The notes under the pieces: generated by a model
The model's database searches: none
What the model was told of the DNA's origin: nothing
Seen by the model: the letters and a program-made list of their open reading frames with translations, nothing else
Made by a program: the position numbers and the translations under genes
Shown: positions 53,409 through 62,515 of the stretch, one piece after another
How the letters are laid out: each line of letters opens with the position of its first letter
Numbering within the stretch: position 1 is the first letter of the stretch
Origin: Rubripirellula lacrimiformis
Lineage (GTDB): Bacteria; Planctomycetota; Planctomycetia; Pirellulales; Pirellulaceae
Length of the DNA: 64,000 bases
Direction: 5' to 3'
Assembly (NCBI RefSeq): GCF_007741535.1
Contig: NZ_CP036525.1
Location: forward strand, 7,254,001-7,318,000

Positions 53409-56400
53409 ATGCTTGATTCCATCATTCGATTTTCGCTTCGCTATCGATTTCTGGTCCTTGTGATCAGCATCGTCGTGTTGGTGTATGGATCGTTCCTGGC
53501 CACGCAGATGCCGATCGATGTCTTTCCGGACCTTGACCGCCCCCGCGTCGTCATCATCACCGAGGCCCCCGGTTTGGCGACCGAGGAAGTCGAAACGCTG
53601 GTGACGCAGCCGATCGAGATTGCGTTGATGGGCGCAAGCGGCGTCCAGGCCGTACGCAGCCAATCCACCGCTGGGCTGAACGTCATCTACATCGAATTCG
53701 ATTGGTCGACCGAGATTCGATCGGCCCGGCAAACCGTTCAAGAACGTCTAGCGACCCTAGAAGGCATCCTGCCCGATGGCATTCGCCCCCAGATGACCCC
53801 GCCGTCGTCGATCATGGGACAGATTGTGGTCGCGGGGCTGTATCGCCAAAACGGGCCCAACGGCGGTCGACTTTCGCAGATCGGCAAGACCCGAATGATC
53901 GCCGAATGGGTCGATCCAGGCGAAGGCCAACCCGACATCGAAGTATGGAACCCGATCGATCGGCATGACGTTTCAAGCTGGCAAAAAGTCCAACCGGTCA
54001 GCATTCATTGGACCGAAGACCCGCGTCAGGAAAGTCCTGATGAACGCCTCGTCGACAACGGATCCAATCCAACATCATTCGCGGGCACCCCACCGGAACC
54101 ACCGCAACGAATCGGCACGGCGACGATCAAAATTGATCAAACAACGCATCAAGCCCACTTCCATACCGATGCCAAACAGCAACTAGAACTGCGCACCATC
54201 GCCGATTGGATCATTCGGCCGCGACTGCTGAAAGTGACCGGCGTCGCGGAAGTGTTCATGTTGGGTGGCGACCGCAAGCAGTACCAAATTCTGATCGATC
54301 CAACCGCGTTGTTGCAGTACGACGTGACGGTCCAAGACGTCGAACTCGCTCTGCGTCAAAGCAACATCAACACCAGCGGTGGATTCGCCGTCACGGGCGA
54401 AACCGAACGCCCCATCCGAATTCTTGGACGACTGGGATCGCTGTCGCAATCCGTCATCGACGATCTAAAGAAGGTCCCGGTCGGCAACAACCCCAAGCGA
54501 TCGGTGCTGCTTGAACAGGTGGCTCGCGTTACCGAAGGGCCACAATTCAAACGCGGGGATGGCAGCGTTGATGGGCGGCCGGGCATCGTGTTTACCATCG
54601 TCAAGCAACCGCACGTTGATACTCGCAAACTGACCGACAACATCGCAGAGGCATTTCGCGAGGTCGAAACCTCGTTGCCGGCCGACGTGATCGTCAACAG
54701 CGAACTGTTCCGATTGAAGAACTTTATCGACCGTGGCATTTTCAATGTTGCCGAGGCGCTGGCGATCGGTGCCACGCTGGTCATCATCGTACTGTTTCTA
54801 TTCCTGTTGAACTTTCGGACAACGTTCATCACCCTGACCGCCATCCCCTTGTCACTGGTGTTGACGACGTTGGTGTTCCGCGTGATTGGGTTCATCAGCG
54901 GGAACGAATTGTCAATCAATGTGATGACGTTGGGCGGCATTGCGGTGGCGATGGGCGAATTGGTCGACGACGCGATCGTCGATGTCGAGAACATTTTTCG
55001 CCGGCTTCGACAGAATCACAACTTGCCCATCGAGGACCAAAAATCATCGATCGTCATTGTCTTCGAAGCGAGCCGAGAAGTTCGCAGTTCCATCGTGTTC
55101 GGCACCGGCGTCGTGATTTTGTCTTTCTTGCCATTGTTCGCATTGTCGGGTGTGGAGGGGCGACTGTTCACGCCACTGGGTTTTGCATACATCGTTTCCA
55201 TCCTGGCATCGTTCGTTGTATCCATGACCGTCACGCCGGTGTTGTCGTACTATTTGTTGCCGACCTCTGGCGCGACTCACCGCCAAGGCGATGGGTTCTT
55301 GCTTGGCGGAATGAAACGTCTCGCGACACCGTTGATCCGAACCAGCATGGCGATTCCCCGCACACTGTTGATCCTGACTTGGATTGCCGTGGCCGTGTCC
55401 GCGTGGCAGATGTCGCAGCTTGGCAAGAACTTTCTTCCCCCCTTTGACGAGGGCAGCATTCAAGTCAACGTGACCCTACCACCAGGGTCGTCGCTGCAGG
55501 CGTCCAATCAGGTATCCCGAGCGATCGATTCGGTATTTCGATCGATGCAGAAGAGCAACGATCAACCCGACGGCGAGATCCTGCACTTCGTTCGTCGAAC
55601 CGGTCGCGCTGAAATGGACGAACACGCATCGCCAGTCCATTTTGGCGAATACATCCTAAGCATGAATCCGGCGTCATCGACCGATCGCGAGGAAGTTCTA
55701 TCGCGGCTACGGCAACGGATCAGCATCGAAGCCCCAGGCGTTGACATCGAAGTCGAACAACCGCTGGCCCATTTGATCAGCCATATGATTTCGGGCGTCT
55801 ATGCCCAGATCGCGATCAAAATTCACGGCGACGATCTCGATACCCTGCAACAGATCGCCGAACAGGTGAAGGGTTCGATCCAAGACGTCCCTGGGATCAC
55901 GCCGCCGATCGTTGAACCCATCCGCGAAACACCAGAGTTGCATATTGAACTGCGTGGCGATGATCTGGCACTTCACGGGCTGACCCGCAAATACGTTGCC
56001 GACGTGCTGCAAACTGCATTGCAAGGCGAAGTGGTTTCGCAAGTGCTGGAAGGGCAACGCCGATTTGACCTGATGGTGCGACTCGAAGAGGAGTATCGGA
56101 CCGACTATGCCAATTTGGATCGGATCCGCATTGACCTGCCACATATCCCAGGTCAGACCGAGCGTGGGCAGATCGAACTGCGTGAAGTCGCCGATGTCAC
56201 CCAGGGCACAGGCCCCAATTCAATCAACCGCGAAAATGCACGCCGTCGCATCGTCATCCGATGCAATACCGAAGGACGTGATTTGGCCGGTTCCGTCAAC
56301 GAAATCAAACAACGCATCGCTAACCAGATTGATTTGCCGATCGGCTACTTCATCGAATACGGAGGCCAGTTCGAAAGCCAACAACGAGCGACGAAGCTGA

Positions 56401-56942
56401 TCTTCTTGTTGGCGGGTCTGTCCGTCGCAGGCATGTTTGTGGTGCTGTTGATCCTGTTTCCGTCCGTGCGGATCGTGTTGCAAATCCTGAACGCGTTACC
56501 GACCGCTTTTGTCGGCGGCGTAGCCGCCTTGGTCATCACTCAGCAAAGCCTGACGGTGGCCAGTCTGGTCGGATTCATTTCGTTGGGAGGGATCGCGGTT
56601 CGCAATGGCATTCTACTAGTGACCCACTACTTCCATTTGATGAATCAAGAAGGCGAGGACTTCACACCCGGCATGGTGGTGCGTGGTAGCCTGGAACGGC
56701 TTGCACCCGTGTTGATGACAGCCCTAACGGCCGGGATTGGATTGATCCCGCTGGTCGTGGGCGGGCAAGAACCTGGGCGTGAGATCCTGTATCCGGTGGC
56801 GACCGTCATCTTGGGCGGCTTAACCACGTCGACGTTTTGTGAATTCTTGATCCACCCCGGACTGTTCTGGAAATTCAGCGGCAAAGACGCCGCACGACTT
56901 GCCAAGCAACCGTCCAAGGAGGACGAACTAGCCATGCCTTGA
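53409..56942 (+). CDS. heavy-metal RND efflux pump (CzcA/CusA family) with extra insertion
   Basis: A 1177-residue inner-membrane pump, about 130 residues longer than CusA or CzcA. The N-terminus (MLDSIIRFSLRYRFLVLVISIVVLVYGSFLA ... MPIDVFPDLDRP) and the helix-4 segment AMGELVDDAIVDVENIFRRL, with its acidic proton-relay residues, are typical of the heavy-metal RND group. The extra length lies around residues 140-258 in the first porter domain, between IVVAGLY and LELRTIADWIIRPRLLKVTGVAEV. It is probably an exporter of Cu/Ag or Co/Zn/Cd; I could not assign the metal. It forms a cluster with the adaptor (9 bp upstream) and two His-rich proteins. Confidence 0.93.
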   Translation: MLDSIIRFSLRYRFLVLVISIVVLVYGSFLATQMPIDVFPDLDRPRVVIITEAPGLATEEVETLVTQPIEIALMGASGVQAVRSQSTAGLNVIYIEFDWSTEIRSARQTVQERLATLEGILPDGIRPQMTPPSSIMGQIVVAGLYRQNGPNGGRLSQIGKTRMIAEWVDPGEGQPDIEVWNPIDRHDVSSWQKVQPVSIHWTEDPRQESPDERLVDNGSNPTSFAGTPPEPPQRIGTATIKIDQTTHQAHFHTDAKQQLELRTIADWIIRPRLLKVTGVAEVFMLGGDRKQYQILIDPTALLQYDVTVQDVELALRQSNINTSGGFAVTGETERPIRILGRLGSLSQSVIDDLKKVPVGNNPKRSVLLEQVARVTEGPQFKRGDGSVDGRPGIVFTIVKQPHVDTRKLTDNIAEAFREVETSLPADVIVNSELFRLKNFIDRGIFNVAEALAIGATLVIIVLFLFLLNFRTTFITLTAIPLSLVLTTLVFRVIGFISGNELSINVMTLGGIAVAMGELVDDAIVDVENIFRRLRQNHNLPIEDQKSSIVIVFEASREVRSSIVFGTGVVILSFLPLFALSGVEGRLFTPLGFAYIVSILASFVVSMTVTPVLSYYLLPTSGATHRQGDGFLLGGMKRLATPLIRTSMAIPRTLLILTWIAVAVSAWQMSQLGKNFLPPFDEGSIQVNVTLPPGSSLQASNQVSRAIDSVFRSMQKSNDQPDGEILHFVRRTGRAEMDEHASPVHFGEYILSMNPASSTDREEVLSRLRQRISIEAPGVDIEVEQPLAHLISHMISGVYAQIAIKIHGDDLDTLQQIAEQVKGSIQDVPGITPPIVEPIRETPELHIELRGDDLALHGLTRKYVADVLQTALQGEVVSQVLEGQRRFDLMVRLEEEYRTDYANLDRIRIDLPHIPGQTERGQIELREVADVTQGTGPNSINRENARRRIVIRCNTEGRDLAGSVNEIKQRIANQIDLPIGYFIEYGGQFESQQRATKLIFLLAGLSVAGMFVVLLILFPSVRIVLQILNALPTAFVGGVAALVITQQSLTVASLVGFISLGGIAVRNGILLVTHYFHLMNQEGEDFTPGMVVRGSLERLAPVLMTALTAGIGLIPLVVGGQEPGREILYPVATVILGGLTTSTFCEFLIHPGLFWKFSGKDAARLAKQPSKEDELAMP

Positions 56943-57009
56943 TGTATGCCGACATTTGCCGAACGAAGAATCCAACGAAGTCCCTTTTCGAACCCCAAGG
57001 CCCAATTCG

Positions 57010-57552
57010 ATGAAGATCAATCCGATGCAGATCAATCCAATGACCACCACCCGATCGTTTTTCTTACTGCTGATGCTCGCTGGTTCTGTTGGCCTAACGG
57101 GCTGCAAACAAAACGCGACGGATGCTGTCACGACCGACCAACATGAACACGATCATGCCGACGACGGCTCGCACGATCATGACGTGGCCGGCCACGCTCA
57201 TGGAATCGGGCCTCACCAGGGTGTGATCGCCGACTGGGGCGGCGGCAAGTATCACGTCGAGTTCACCGTCGATCACGACCAGCAACAGGCAACCGTCTAT
57301 GTATTGGGCGGCGACGAATCCACGGCCACGCCGATCGACGCCGAATCGATCGAACTGCGAATCAAGGATCCCGAAATGACGGTAACGTTAGCCCCATCGC
57401 CACAGGAACAAGATCCCGCTGGCACAGCATCGCGTTTCGTTGGCACCCACGAAAAACTTGGCGTGGTGCAGGAATACGAAGGGACGATGACAGGTCTGAT
57501 CGACGGAACTCCGTACTCCGGAGACTTCAAAGAAGAAGCCCACGACCACTAG
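57010..57552 (+). CDS. histidine/aspartate-rich lipoprotein
   Basis: A 180-residue protein. The ATG at 57010 has AAGG 11 nt upstream; a later ATG at 57040 would also serve. The lipobox LTGC gives a lipoprotein signal (SFFLLLMLAGSVGLTGC). A His/Asp-rich stretch (HEHDHADDGSHDHDVAGHAHGIGPHQG) follows the Cys by about 12 residues. The rest is beta-rich (WGGGKYHVEFTVDHDQQQATVYVLGGDES) and resembles small proteins encoded with metal RND pumps in planctomycetes. It lies 67 bp after the pump. It likely binds the exported metal or assists adaptor assembly, by inference. Confidence 0.85.
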   Translation: MKINPMQINPMTTTRSFFLLLMLAGSVGLTGCKQNATDAVTTDQHEHDHADDGSHDHDVAGHAHGIGPHQGVIADWGGGKYHVEFTVDHDQQQATVYVLGGDESTATPIDAESIELRIKDPEMTVTLAPSPQEQDPAGTASRFVGTHEKLGVVQEYEGTMTGLIDGTPYSGDFKEEAHDH

Positions 57553-57720
57553 CCGCCACGATGTTTCCGGGCGCTGGCTCGATTCAACTTTAGGAACGTG
57601 CAGCACGGGCTCTCGCCCACGCCCCCCAACATCGATCGGATCATTGACAATGCTGGCCGATTGGCAATGATCGCCAGCCGATGGGCAACGTGGACGCCGG
57701 ATCCGAAACCAACACCCGGT

Positions 57721-58623
57721 TCAATTCTGATGAAACGATTCCGATACGAACTGCAACACGTTCGGCAGCGCCGATCGCCAATAGCTCCACCGGTGTCCAC
57801 CGTCTCGGATTCGAAACTCGTGAGGAACGTCACGTTTTCGCAGTGCGATGTGGACCAGTGAGTTTCCTTCGTAAAGGAAATCGTCGTCACCACAGTCGAT
57901 GTACCAGCGAACGCTTTTCAAATCGTCCACCGGCATGTTTTCAGCCAACAGAAGTGCGCTGTGCCGTTCAACGTAGGCTTTGATAGTTTCGTCACTGACC
58001 GGTTCTAGCTCGGCATCCGATTCATCACGGCGCGGTCGGTTGTAGCGTGCTTTGGCGTCATCCAAATTCTTCGACCCCGTGCTGGCACTTAACGGGCACG
58101 CCGAGGAAAACAATTCGGGATGGTGCATCGCATACATGAAGGCGCCTCCGCCTCCCATCGAAAGCCCCGCAACGGCGCGATAGCGTTTGTCCGCTTTGAC
58201 TCGGTAGGTCGATTCGATATGCGGGATCAATTCGTCGAAAAAGAAATCCTCGTAATTCCATTCGCCGCGAATGTCATTGAAATACCCACGTTTGCCGGTA
58301 TCCGCATCGGGCATCACGATCACCATCTGCGTTGCCACCCCATCGGCGATCGCTTTGTCGGCAATGTGCTGAACCTCACCAAACTGAATCCATCCGGTTT
58401 GATCGTCCCCGGCACCATGCAGCAGATACAAAACCGGATAACTGCGTTGGGACGTTTCATAGCCCGGGGGCAGATAGATCGCATAATTCCGCTCGCCCCC
58501 CAGAATCTGACTCGTCATGGTGCAGACGTCTTTCACGACGCTGTGGTGACTGGTTTGGGCCGAGGCAACGCTAGAGGCAAGCAACATCAGTGATGCCAAG
58601 ATCTGGATAGCGAAAGTCTTCAT
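57721..58623 (-). CDS. secreted esterase (esterase D/feruloyl-esterase-like)
   Basis: A 300-residue protein with a signal peptide (MKTFAIQILASLMLLASSVASA) from the ATG at 58623; the open frame extends upstream through a tandem repeat and is not thought to be coding. LYLLHGAGDDQTGW supplies the oxyanion region, AVAGLSMGGGGAFMYAMHHPELF the nucleophile (Ser), and RDGGHRWSYWRSAL the catalytic His. It has the usual length and motif order of secreted feruloyl-esterase/esterase D proteins. Substrate not predictable; perhaps an acylated polysaccharide. It converges on the His-rich lipoprotein gene across 168 bp. Confidence 0.92.
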   Translation of the reverse strand: MKTFAIQILASLMLLASSVASAQTSHHSVVKDVCTMTSQILGGERNYAIYLPPGYETSQRSYPVLYLLHGAGDDQTGWIQFGEVQHIADKAIADGVATQMVIVMPDADTGKRGYFNDIRGEWNYEDFFFDELIPHIESTYRVKADKRYRAVAGLSMGGGGAFMYAMHHPELFSSACPLSASTGSKNLDDAKARYNRPRRDESDAELEPVSDETIKAYVERHSALLLAENMPVDDLKSVRWYIDCGDDDFLYEGNSLVHIALRKRDVPHEFRIRDGGHRWSYWRSALPNVLQFVSESFHQN

Positions 58624-58684
58624 ATTGTTTCCGTGGTGCCAAAGAGATTCGTCGAGGTGTTTTGGGAGCGAAGCGTTTTCAGAG

Positions 58685-58780
58685 CAGGTGTTTGGGGGCC
58701 CGGTGTTGTGGGGGCCCGGTGTTTGGGGAGCCCAGTGTTTCGGGAGCCCGGTGTTTCGGGAGCCCGGTGTTTGGGGAGCT
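58685..58780. repeat. 16-bp tandem repeat, six units, consensus CGGTGTTTGGGGAGCC
   Basis: Units at 58701-58716, 58717-58732, 58733-58748, 58749-58764 and 58765-58780 each have exactly 16 bp with up to 4 changes. A sixth unit, one base short, occupies about 58685-58700, and a weak seventh may lie near 58655. The array begins 62 bp upstream of the esterase ATG. The period is not a multiple of 3, so it is not a protein repeat. Confidence 0.85.
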
Positions 58781-58845
58781 AGGCGGAGAAGGGCGGGTAG
58801 CAGTATACCCAAATCCCAAACCGCCCACGCCGTTCAGCGTTTCGT

Positions 58846-58890
58846 CATCGATCCCGCCGTCATCGATCCCGCCGTCACCTATCCCGCCGT
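58846..58890. repeat. 15-bp tandem repeat, three units (CATCGATCCCGCCGT)
   Basis: Units at 58846-58860 and 58861-58875 are identical; 58876-58890 differs at two positions. It lies 65 bp from the 16-bp array and has an unrelated sequence. Confidence 0.85.
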
Positions 58891-59580
58891 TGCACCGGAG
58901 CCAGGCACAGGGATACCAGATTCCGGCCTGGGTCATGTCCCCATGGGATTCCGGTCTGCTGTTCTTTGCCGGCCGGGGCTCGACCGCAGGAGAACCATTT
59001 CGAATGCCAGCAAAAACCGGACGGCCGCAACCAATCGATCGATGCCCGGGCACTTCGAAGCCCGGGTCGCACCGTGGTTGATCGGACCGATACGCAGGCC
59101 AGCGAAACGTCCAACGACAAAGAGGATTCGGATCGATACAATTTTGGAAGACAGCGCTCCATTGCGATCTGCGATTCAGTGTGCTGGGCGGACGGAATCG
59201 GTCGCAATGGTGTACCCATCGGCACTAGGTCGTGGAGGGAGGACGCGGGGGCAAAAGATTTCCTCCTAAATTCATGAACGGAAATTTCCGCGCTCTCGTG
59301 GTGACGGTTTGACAGGCCAGGAGGCCTTTGGGGGTGCGAGAATGGAAGAAACACAGTCACTCGGACACATCTTGCCGACGGCCACTGCGTCCAAACTTCG
59401 TTCTGGGAATCGAGTCATTCATGTTGACCGGGCCCCCCCGCAGGTTGATAAAGGGGAATGCTGTCGCTGAATCAGCTTGTCGCCCGCGTCCCAGAATGAC
59501 AGATCGTTGTGCCAAACTTGCGTGAATTGTTCTCCATTTCCCCAGCGTCGGCAGAGTTATTAATCATGGGACTCATCGGT

Positions 59581-62499
59581 ATGTCGCGTCGACAAGCCAA
59601 GCTTGGGTTTCGATCCATGCATGTGGGCATTCCACTGGTGTACCAATTCCGCCGCCGAACCGTCGCGATCGCAGCTTTGATTCTGTTGTCAGGTTTCGCA
59701 TTTCCTGGCTCGGTGCTGGGACACGACGTGGACGATACGCTTGCGGAAACGTTGAACGAGCTGACCCAGACTCGCAACGCCCATCCAGACCGATCACACG
59801 CGTTTGACATTGAAGCGCAGCTGGTTTTCGAAACCCGTGAATGGAACCGATTTCGGGTCATTGAAGGACTTCGCAGCGATTGGTGCGTAGCGCCGACAGA
59901 GTATCGCCAGCGATTGATGGGTGCGCGACTGGGGGACCGCCTGCGGATTCGCGGAACCAGTTCACCGAACACGACGATTCTGAATTGCACCTATGTGGAG
60001 TTGCTGGGTCGCGGCGATGTGGATTCATTGATGACCGTTCCGGCGATTGACGGCGGCGTAGCGAACCTAAGCCGCTACGTCGTCCACACGGGAGTCGTCA
60101 AGAACGTCTTCGTTAGCCCGCGATTGATTCGCCTAGACCTGAAGGACCCTCAGCGTCTGCTATCGATCTACGTTGGCTTCGCGATGCCGATCGAGGAACT
60201 TCGGACGTTGTTGGGGGCGACGGTGACCGTTACCGGCGTGATGGAAACGAATCCGCAGGCTTCGCCGCTAAGCGAGTCTCCGGTGCGCATCCTGTCGATG
60301 TCGCCCGAACAGTTACAGATCCAAGAACCAGCCGACCCAGCATCGATCCAACAGCGGAAGTACGAAACCGGTCAGATCACATACATCGGCGAAGACTACG
60401 TGTTGACGGACGGATCTCGAATCCAAACCATCGACAGTCCCAGGCTTCAAGTCGGCGGCAGGATTGAGTATTCGGTCACCCCCACCGATTCCAACGAACC
60501 GGGTGGCGAAGCAAAATGGATCTCGACGGGGCTAGCGTCAACTTTCCCTGCCGCCGTCGCGACTCGTGCTTCGGACATCATCGACCGCGAATTGATGTTC
60601 CACCGCGTCCGCACCCAAGGACGGGTACGATCGATCGATTTCAGCGACCATGCCGCTCAGCTAAAACTGGACGACGAAGGCACCAATTTTTCGGCTTGGA
60701 TCACGCCTCGCAATCTGGCAGTTCCGATTCGGGAACAATTCTCCGGGATCGAAGCTGGCGATTGGGTTCAACTGACCGGAACGGTCGACTCCCCAACAGC
60801 CCTGCAAACCGGCGAACCCTTCCTGCTGCGGATTGATCGTACCAGCGACATCGTGGTCGCGTCCCGCTTGGTCCAACTGGAATCCAGGACCGTTGCCTTG
60901 ATGCTGCTGGGATTCGGCGCATTGGCGTCGACGGCGTTTTTCTGGCAACGAAGCCTGCGACATCAAGTTCGGATGGCGACCGAAGAACTACGTTCCCTGA
61001 ACGCTCGCATCATGGCGGCCACACGGGCGGTGCGGGACGGCATATTGGTGCTGGACCTGGACAACCGTGTCGCCCAGGTGGACGAAGACATCCAAGCAAT
61101 CTTTGGCAACCAGATCGCAGTGGGTGACGGCGCCGACCGGACCCTTCGCTGTGTGTTGTTGAGCCGATTCGCGGACTCGCAGGATTTCCATGAATTCTGG
61201 GACCAGTCATTTCGCGACCCGACACTGACCGCCGCACGCGAATTCCAGTCGGTCCATCCCACCGGATGGCTATCGGTCTATACCGCCCCGGTCGTGGACA
61301 CCAACGACCGACACCTGGGACGCATTGTGACTTTCGAAGACATTTCGAAAAAGAAACAGATCGAAGAAGAGTACCTGCAATCCCAAAAGATCAGCGCCAT
61401 CGGACGGCTAGCCGGTGGCGTTGCGCATGATTTCAACAACGCGTTGCAGGTCATCGGTGCCCGGTTGGAACTGCTATCTTCGCTTGGCGCCGACGACGAT
61501 CGGATTCGCGAACACTCTCAAGCAGCAACCATGGCGGTCGACAAGGCCAGCGAGATGAATCGTCAACTCTTGACGTTTTCGCGGCGAACGACGATCGAAT
61601 CCAAGACACTTTGCACGGCGAATTTGATCCAAGAGACGGCCGAGATGCTTCGCAATACGTTCCAAGCGAACATCAACTTTCGCGTTTCCATTGCACCCGA
61701 TCTGTGGCCGGTCGAATCCAATGCGGCTCAACTGCAACAGGTGCTGATCAACCTTTGCTTCAACGCTCGCGATGCAGCCAAACACGCGGTGGGGACGATT
61801 GAGTTGAGCGCTATCAACACTGTCCGCGAGGGGATTGGTGAATGCGTGCAGATTTCGGTGACCGACGACGGTGTCGGCATCGCGGCGGAAACCCTTCGCC
61901 ATGTCTTCGAACCATTCTTCACGACCAAGGCGGTCGGTGAAGGAACCGGGCTGGGCCTTTCGACATCGCTAAGTGTTGTGGAACAACTGGGTGGCCGGAT
62001 GACGTGCCAGTCCGATCTTGGCAAGGGCACGCGGATGGATGTCCATTTGCCAAGGTCCAAACGCAGCGTCGAAGAAGTCCCCATCGAATCAGCCAAGCCG
62101 CAACCCACGGCCGCCCGAAGTCAACGCATTCTGTTGGTCGACGACGACGAAGCGGTCCGCAAGTCGACATCCTTGCTGCTGACGAACCTTGGACACGAAG
62201 CCCATGTCGCCAATGGCGGCAAGCAGACGCTGTCCATCTTAGAAGACGATTCCAACTTTGATTTCATCCTGCTAGACCTGACCATGCCGGACATGTCAGG
62301 CCGCGAAACCCTGATCGAAATTCGCCGCCGATTGCCCGACATGCGAGTGATCATATGCAGCGGCTTTTCGGATGATGCATCCCACATCATGGAAACGGAC
62401 GCCCTGCGCGCCGACGCGTTCCTCAGCAAGCCGTTCCGGATTCGCGACTTTCAAAAACTGATCGACTCGCTGGCGTCGCTGGACCAGTCCATCGCATAA
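59581..62499 (+). CDS. hybrid sensor histidine kinase with OB-fold-like periplasmic repeats
   Basis: A 972-residue protein from the ATG at 59581 (GTG at 59509 possible). An N-terminal signal or anchor (VAIAALILLSGFAFPGSVLG) and a second membrane helix (TVALMLLGFGALASTAFFW) bracket a periplasmic region of about 400 residues. That region shows repeated OB-like signatures such as LGDRLRIRGT, LGATVTVTGVM and AGDWVQLTGTV. In the cytoplasm a PAS-like segment precedes the kinase core: GGVAHDFNNALQVI (phosphorylated His), NLCFNARDAA (N box) and DDGVGIAAE with GTGLGLS (G boxes). A C-terminal receiver has ILLVDDDEAV and DLTMPDMSG with the phosphoacceptor Asp. The output partner is not encoded nearby. 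Confidence 0.9.
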   Translation: MSRRQAKLGFRSMHVGIPLVYQFRRRTVAIAALILLSGFAFPGSVLGHDVDDTLAETLNELTQTRNAHPDRSHAFDIEAQLVFETREWNRFRVIEGLRSDWCVAPTEYRQRLMGARLGDRLRIRGTSSPNTTILNCTYVELLGRGDVDSLMTVPAIDGGVANLSRYVVHTGVVKNVFVSPRLIRLDLKDPQRLLSIYVGFAMPIEELRTLLGATVTVTGVMETNPQASPLSESPVRILSMSPEQLQIQEPADPASIQQRKYETGQITYIGEDYVLTDGSRIQTIDSPRLQVGGRIEYSVTPTDSNEPGGEAKWISTGLASTFPAAVATRASDIIDRELMFHRVRTQGRVRSIDFSDHAAQLKLDDEGTNFSAWITPRNLAVPIREQFSGIEAGDWVQLTGTVDSPTALQTGEPFLLRIDRTSDIVVASRLVQLESRTVALMLLGFGALASTAFFWQRSLRHQVRMATEELRSLNARIMAATRAVRDGILVLDLDNRVAQVDEDIQAIFGNQIAVGDGADRTLRCVLLSRFADSQDFHEFWDQSFRDPTLTAAREFQSVHPTGWLSVYTAPVVDTNDRHLGRIVTFEDISKKKQIEEEYLQSQKISAIGRLAGGVAHDFNNALQVIGARLELLSSLGADDDRIREHSQAATMAVDKASEMNRQLLTFSRRTTIESKTLCTANLIQETAEMLRNTFQANINFRVSIAPDLWPVESNAAQLQQVLINLCFNARDAAKHAVGTIELSAINTVREGIGECVQISVTDDGVGIAAETLRHVFEPFFTTKAVGEGTGLGLSTSLSVVEQLGGRMTCQSDLGKGTRMDVHLPRSKRSVEEVPIESAKPQPTAARSQRILLVDDDEAVRKSTSLLLTNLGHEAHVANGGKQTLSILEDDSNFDFILLDLTMPDMSGRETLIEIRRRLPDMRVIICSGFSDDASHIMETDALRADAFLSKPFRIRDFQKLIDSLASLDQSIA

Positions 62500-62515
62500 C
62501 GACCGCCCAGGCGGG

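Larger units (their letters stand above)
58624..59580. other. gene-poor stretch of about 950 bp with two tandem repeats
   Basis: Lies between the divergent esterase and hybrid kinase genes. No coding frame is convincing. It holds a 16-bp tandem repeat at 58685-58780 and a 15-bp one at 58846-58890. The promoters of both genes should be here but I could not identify them. A GTG at 59509 could extend the kinase frame by 24 codons. Confidence 0.6.

Noticed and set aside
51309-57552. CsoR-type operator in front of the RND metal efflux cluster
   Set aside because: I looked for ATACC-N7-GGTAT in 51119-51308 and 51783-51941 and did not find it, so the cluster is probably under other control.
58685-58780. 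Possible CRISPR-like array
   Set aside because: Units are contiguous 16-bp repeats without spacers, and no cas gene is present.
58625-59269. Plus-strand open frame of 214 codons across the tandem repeats
   Set aside because: It starts with TTG, consists largely of translated tandem repeat, and has no domain, signal or RBS.
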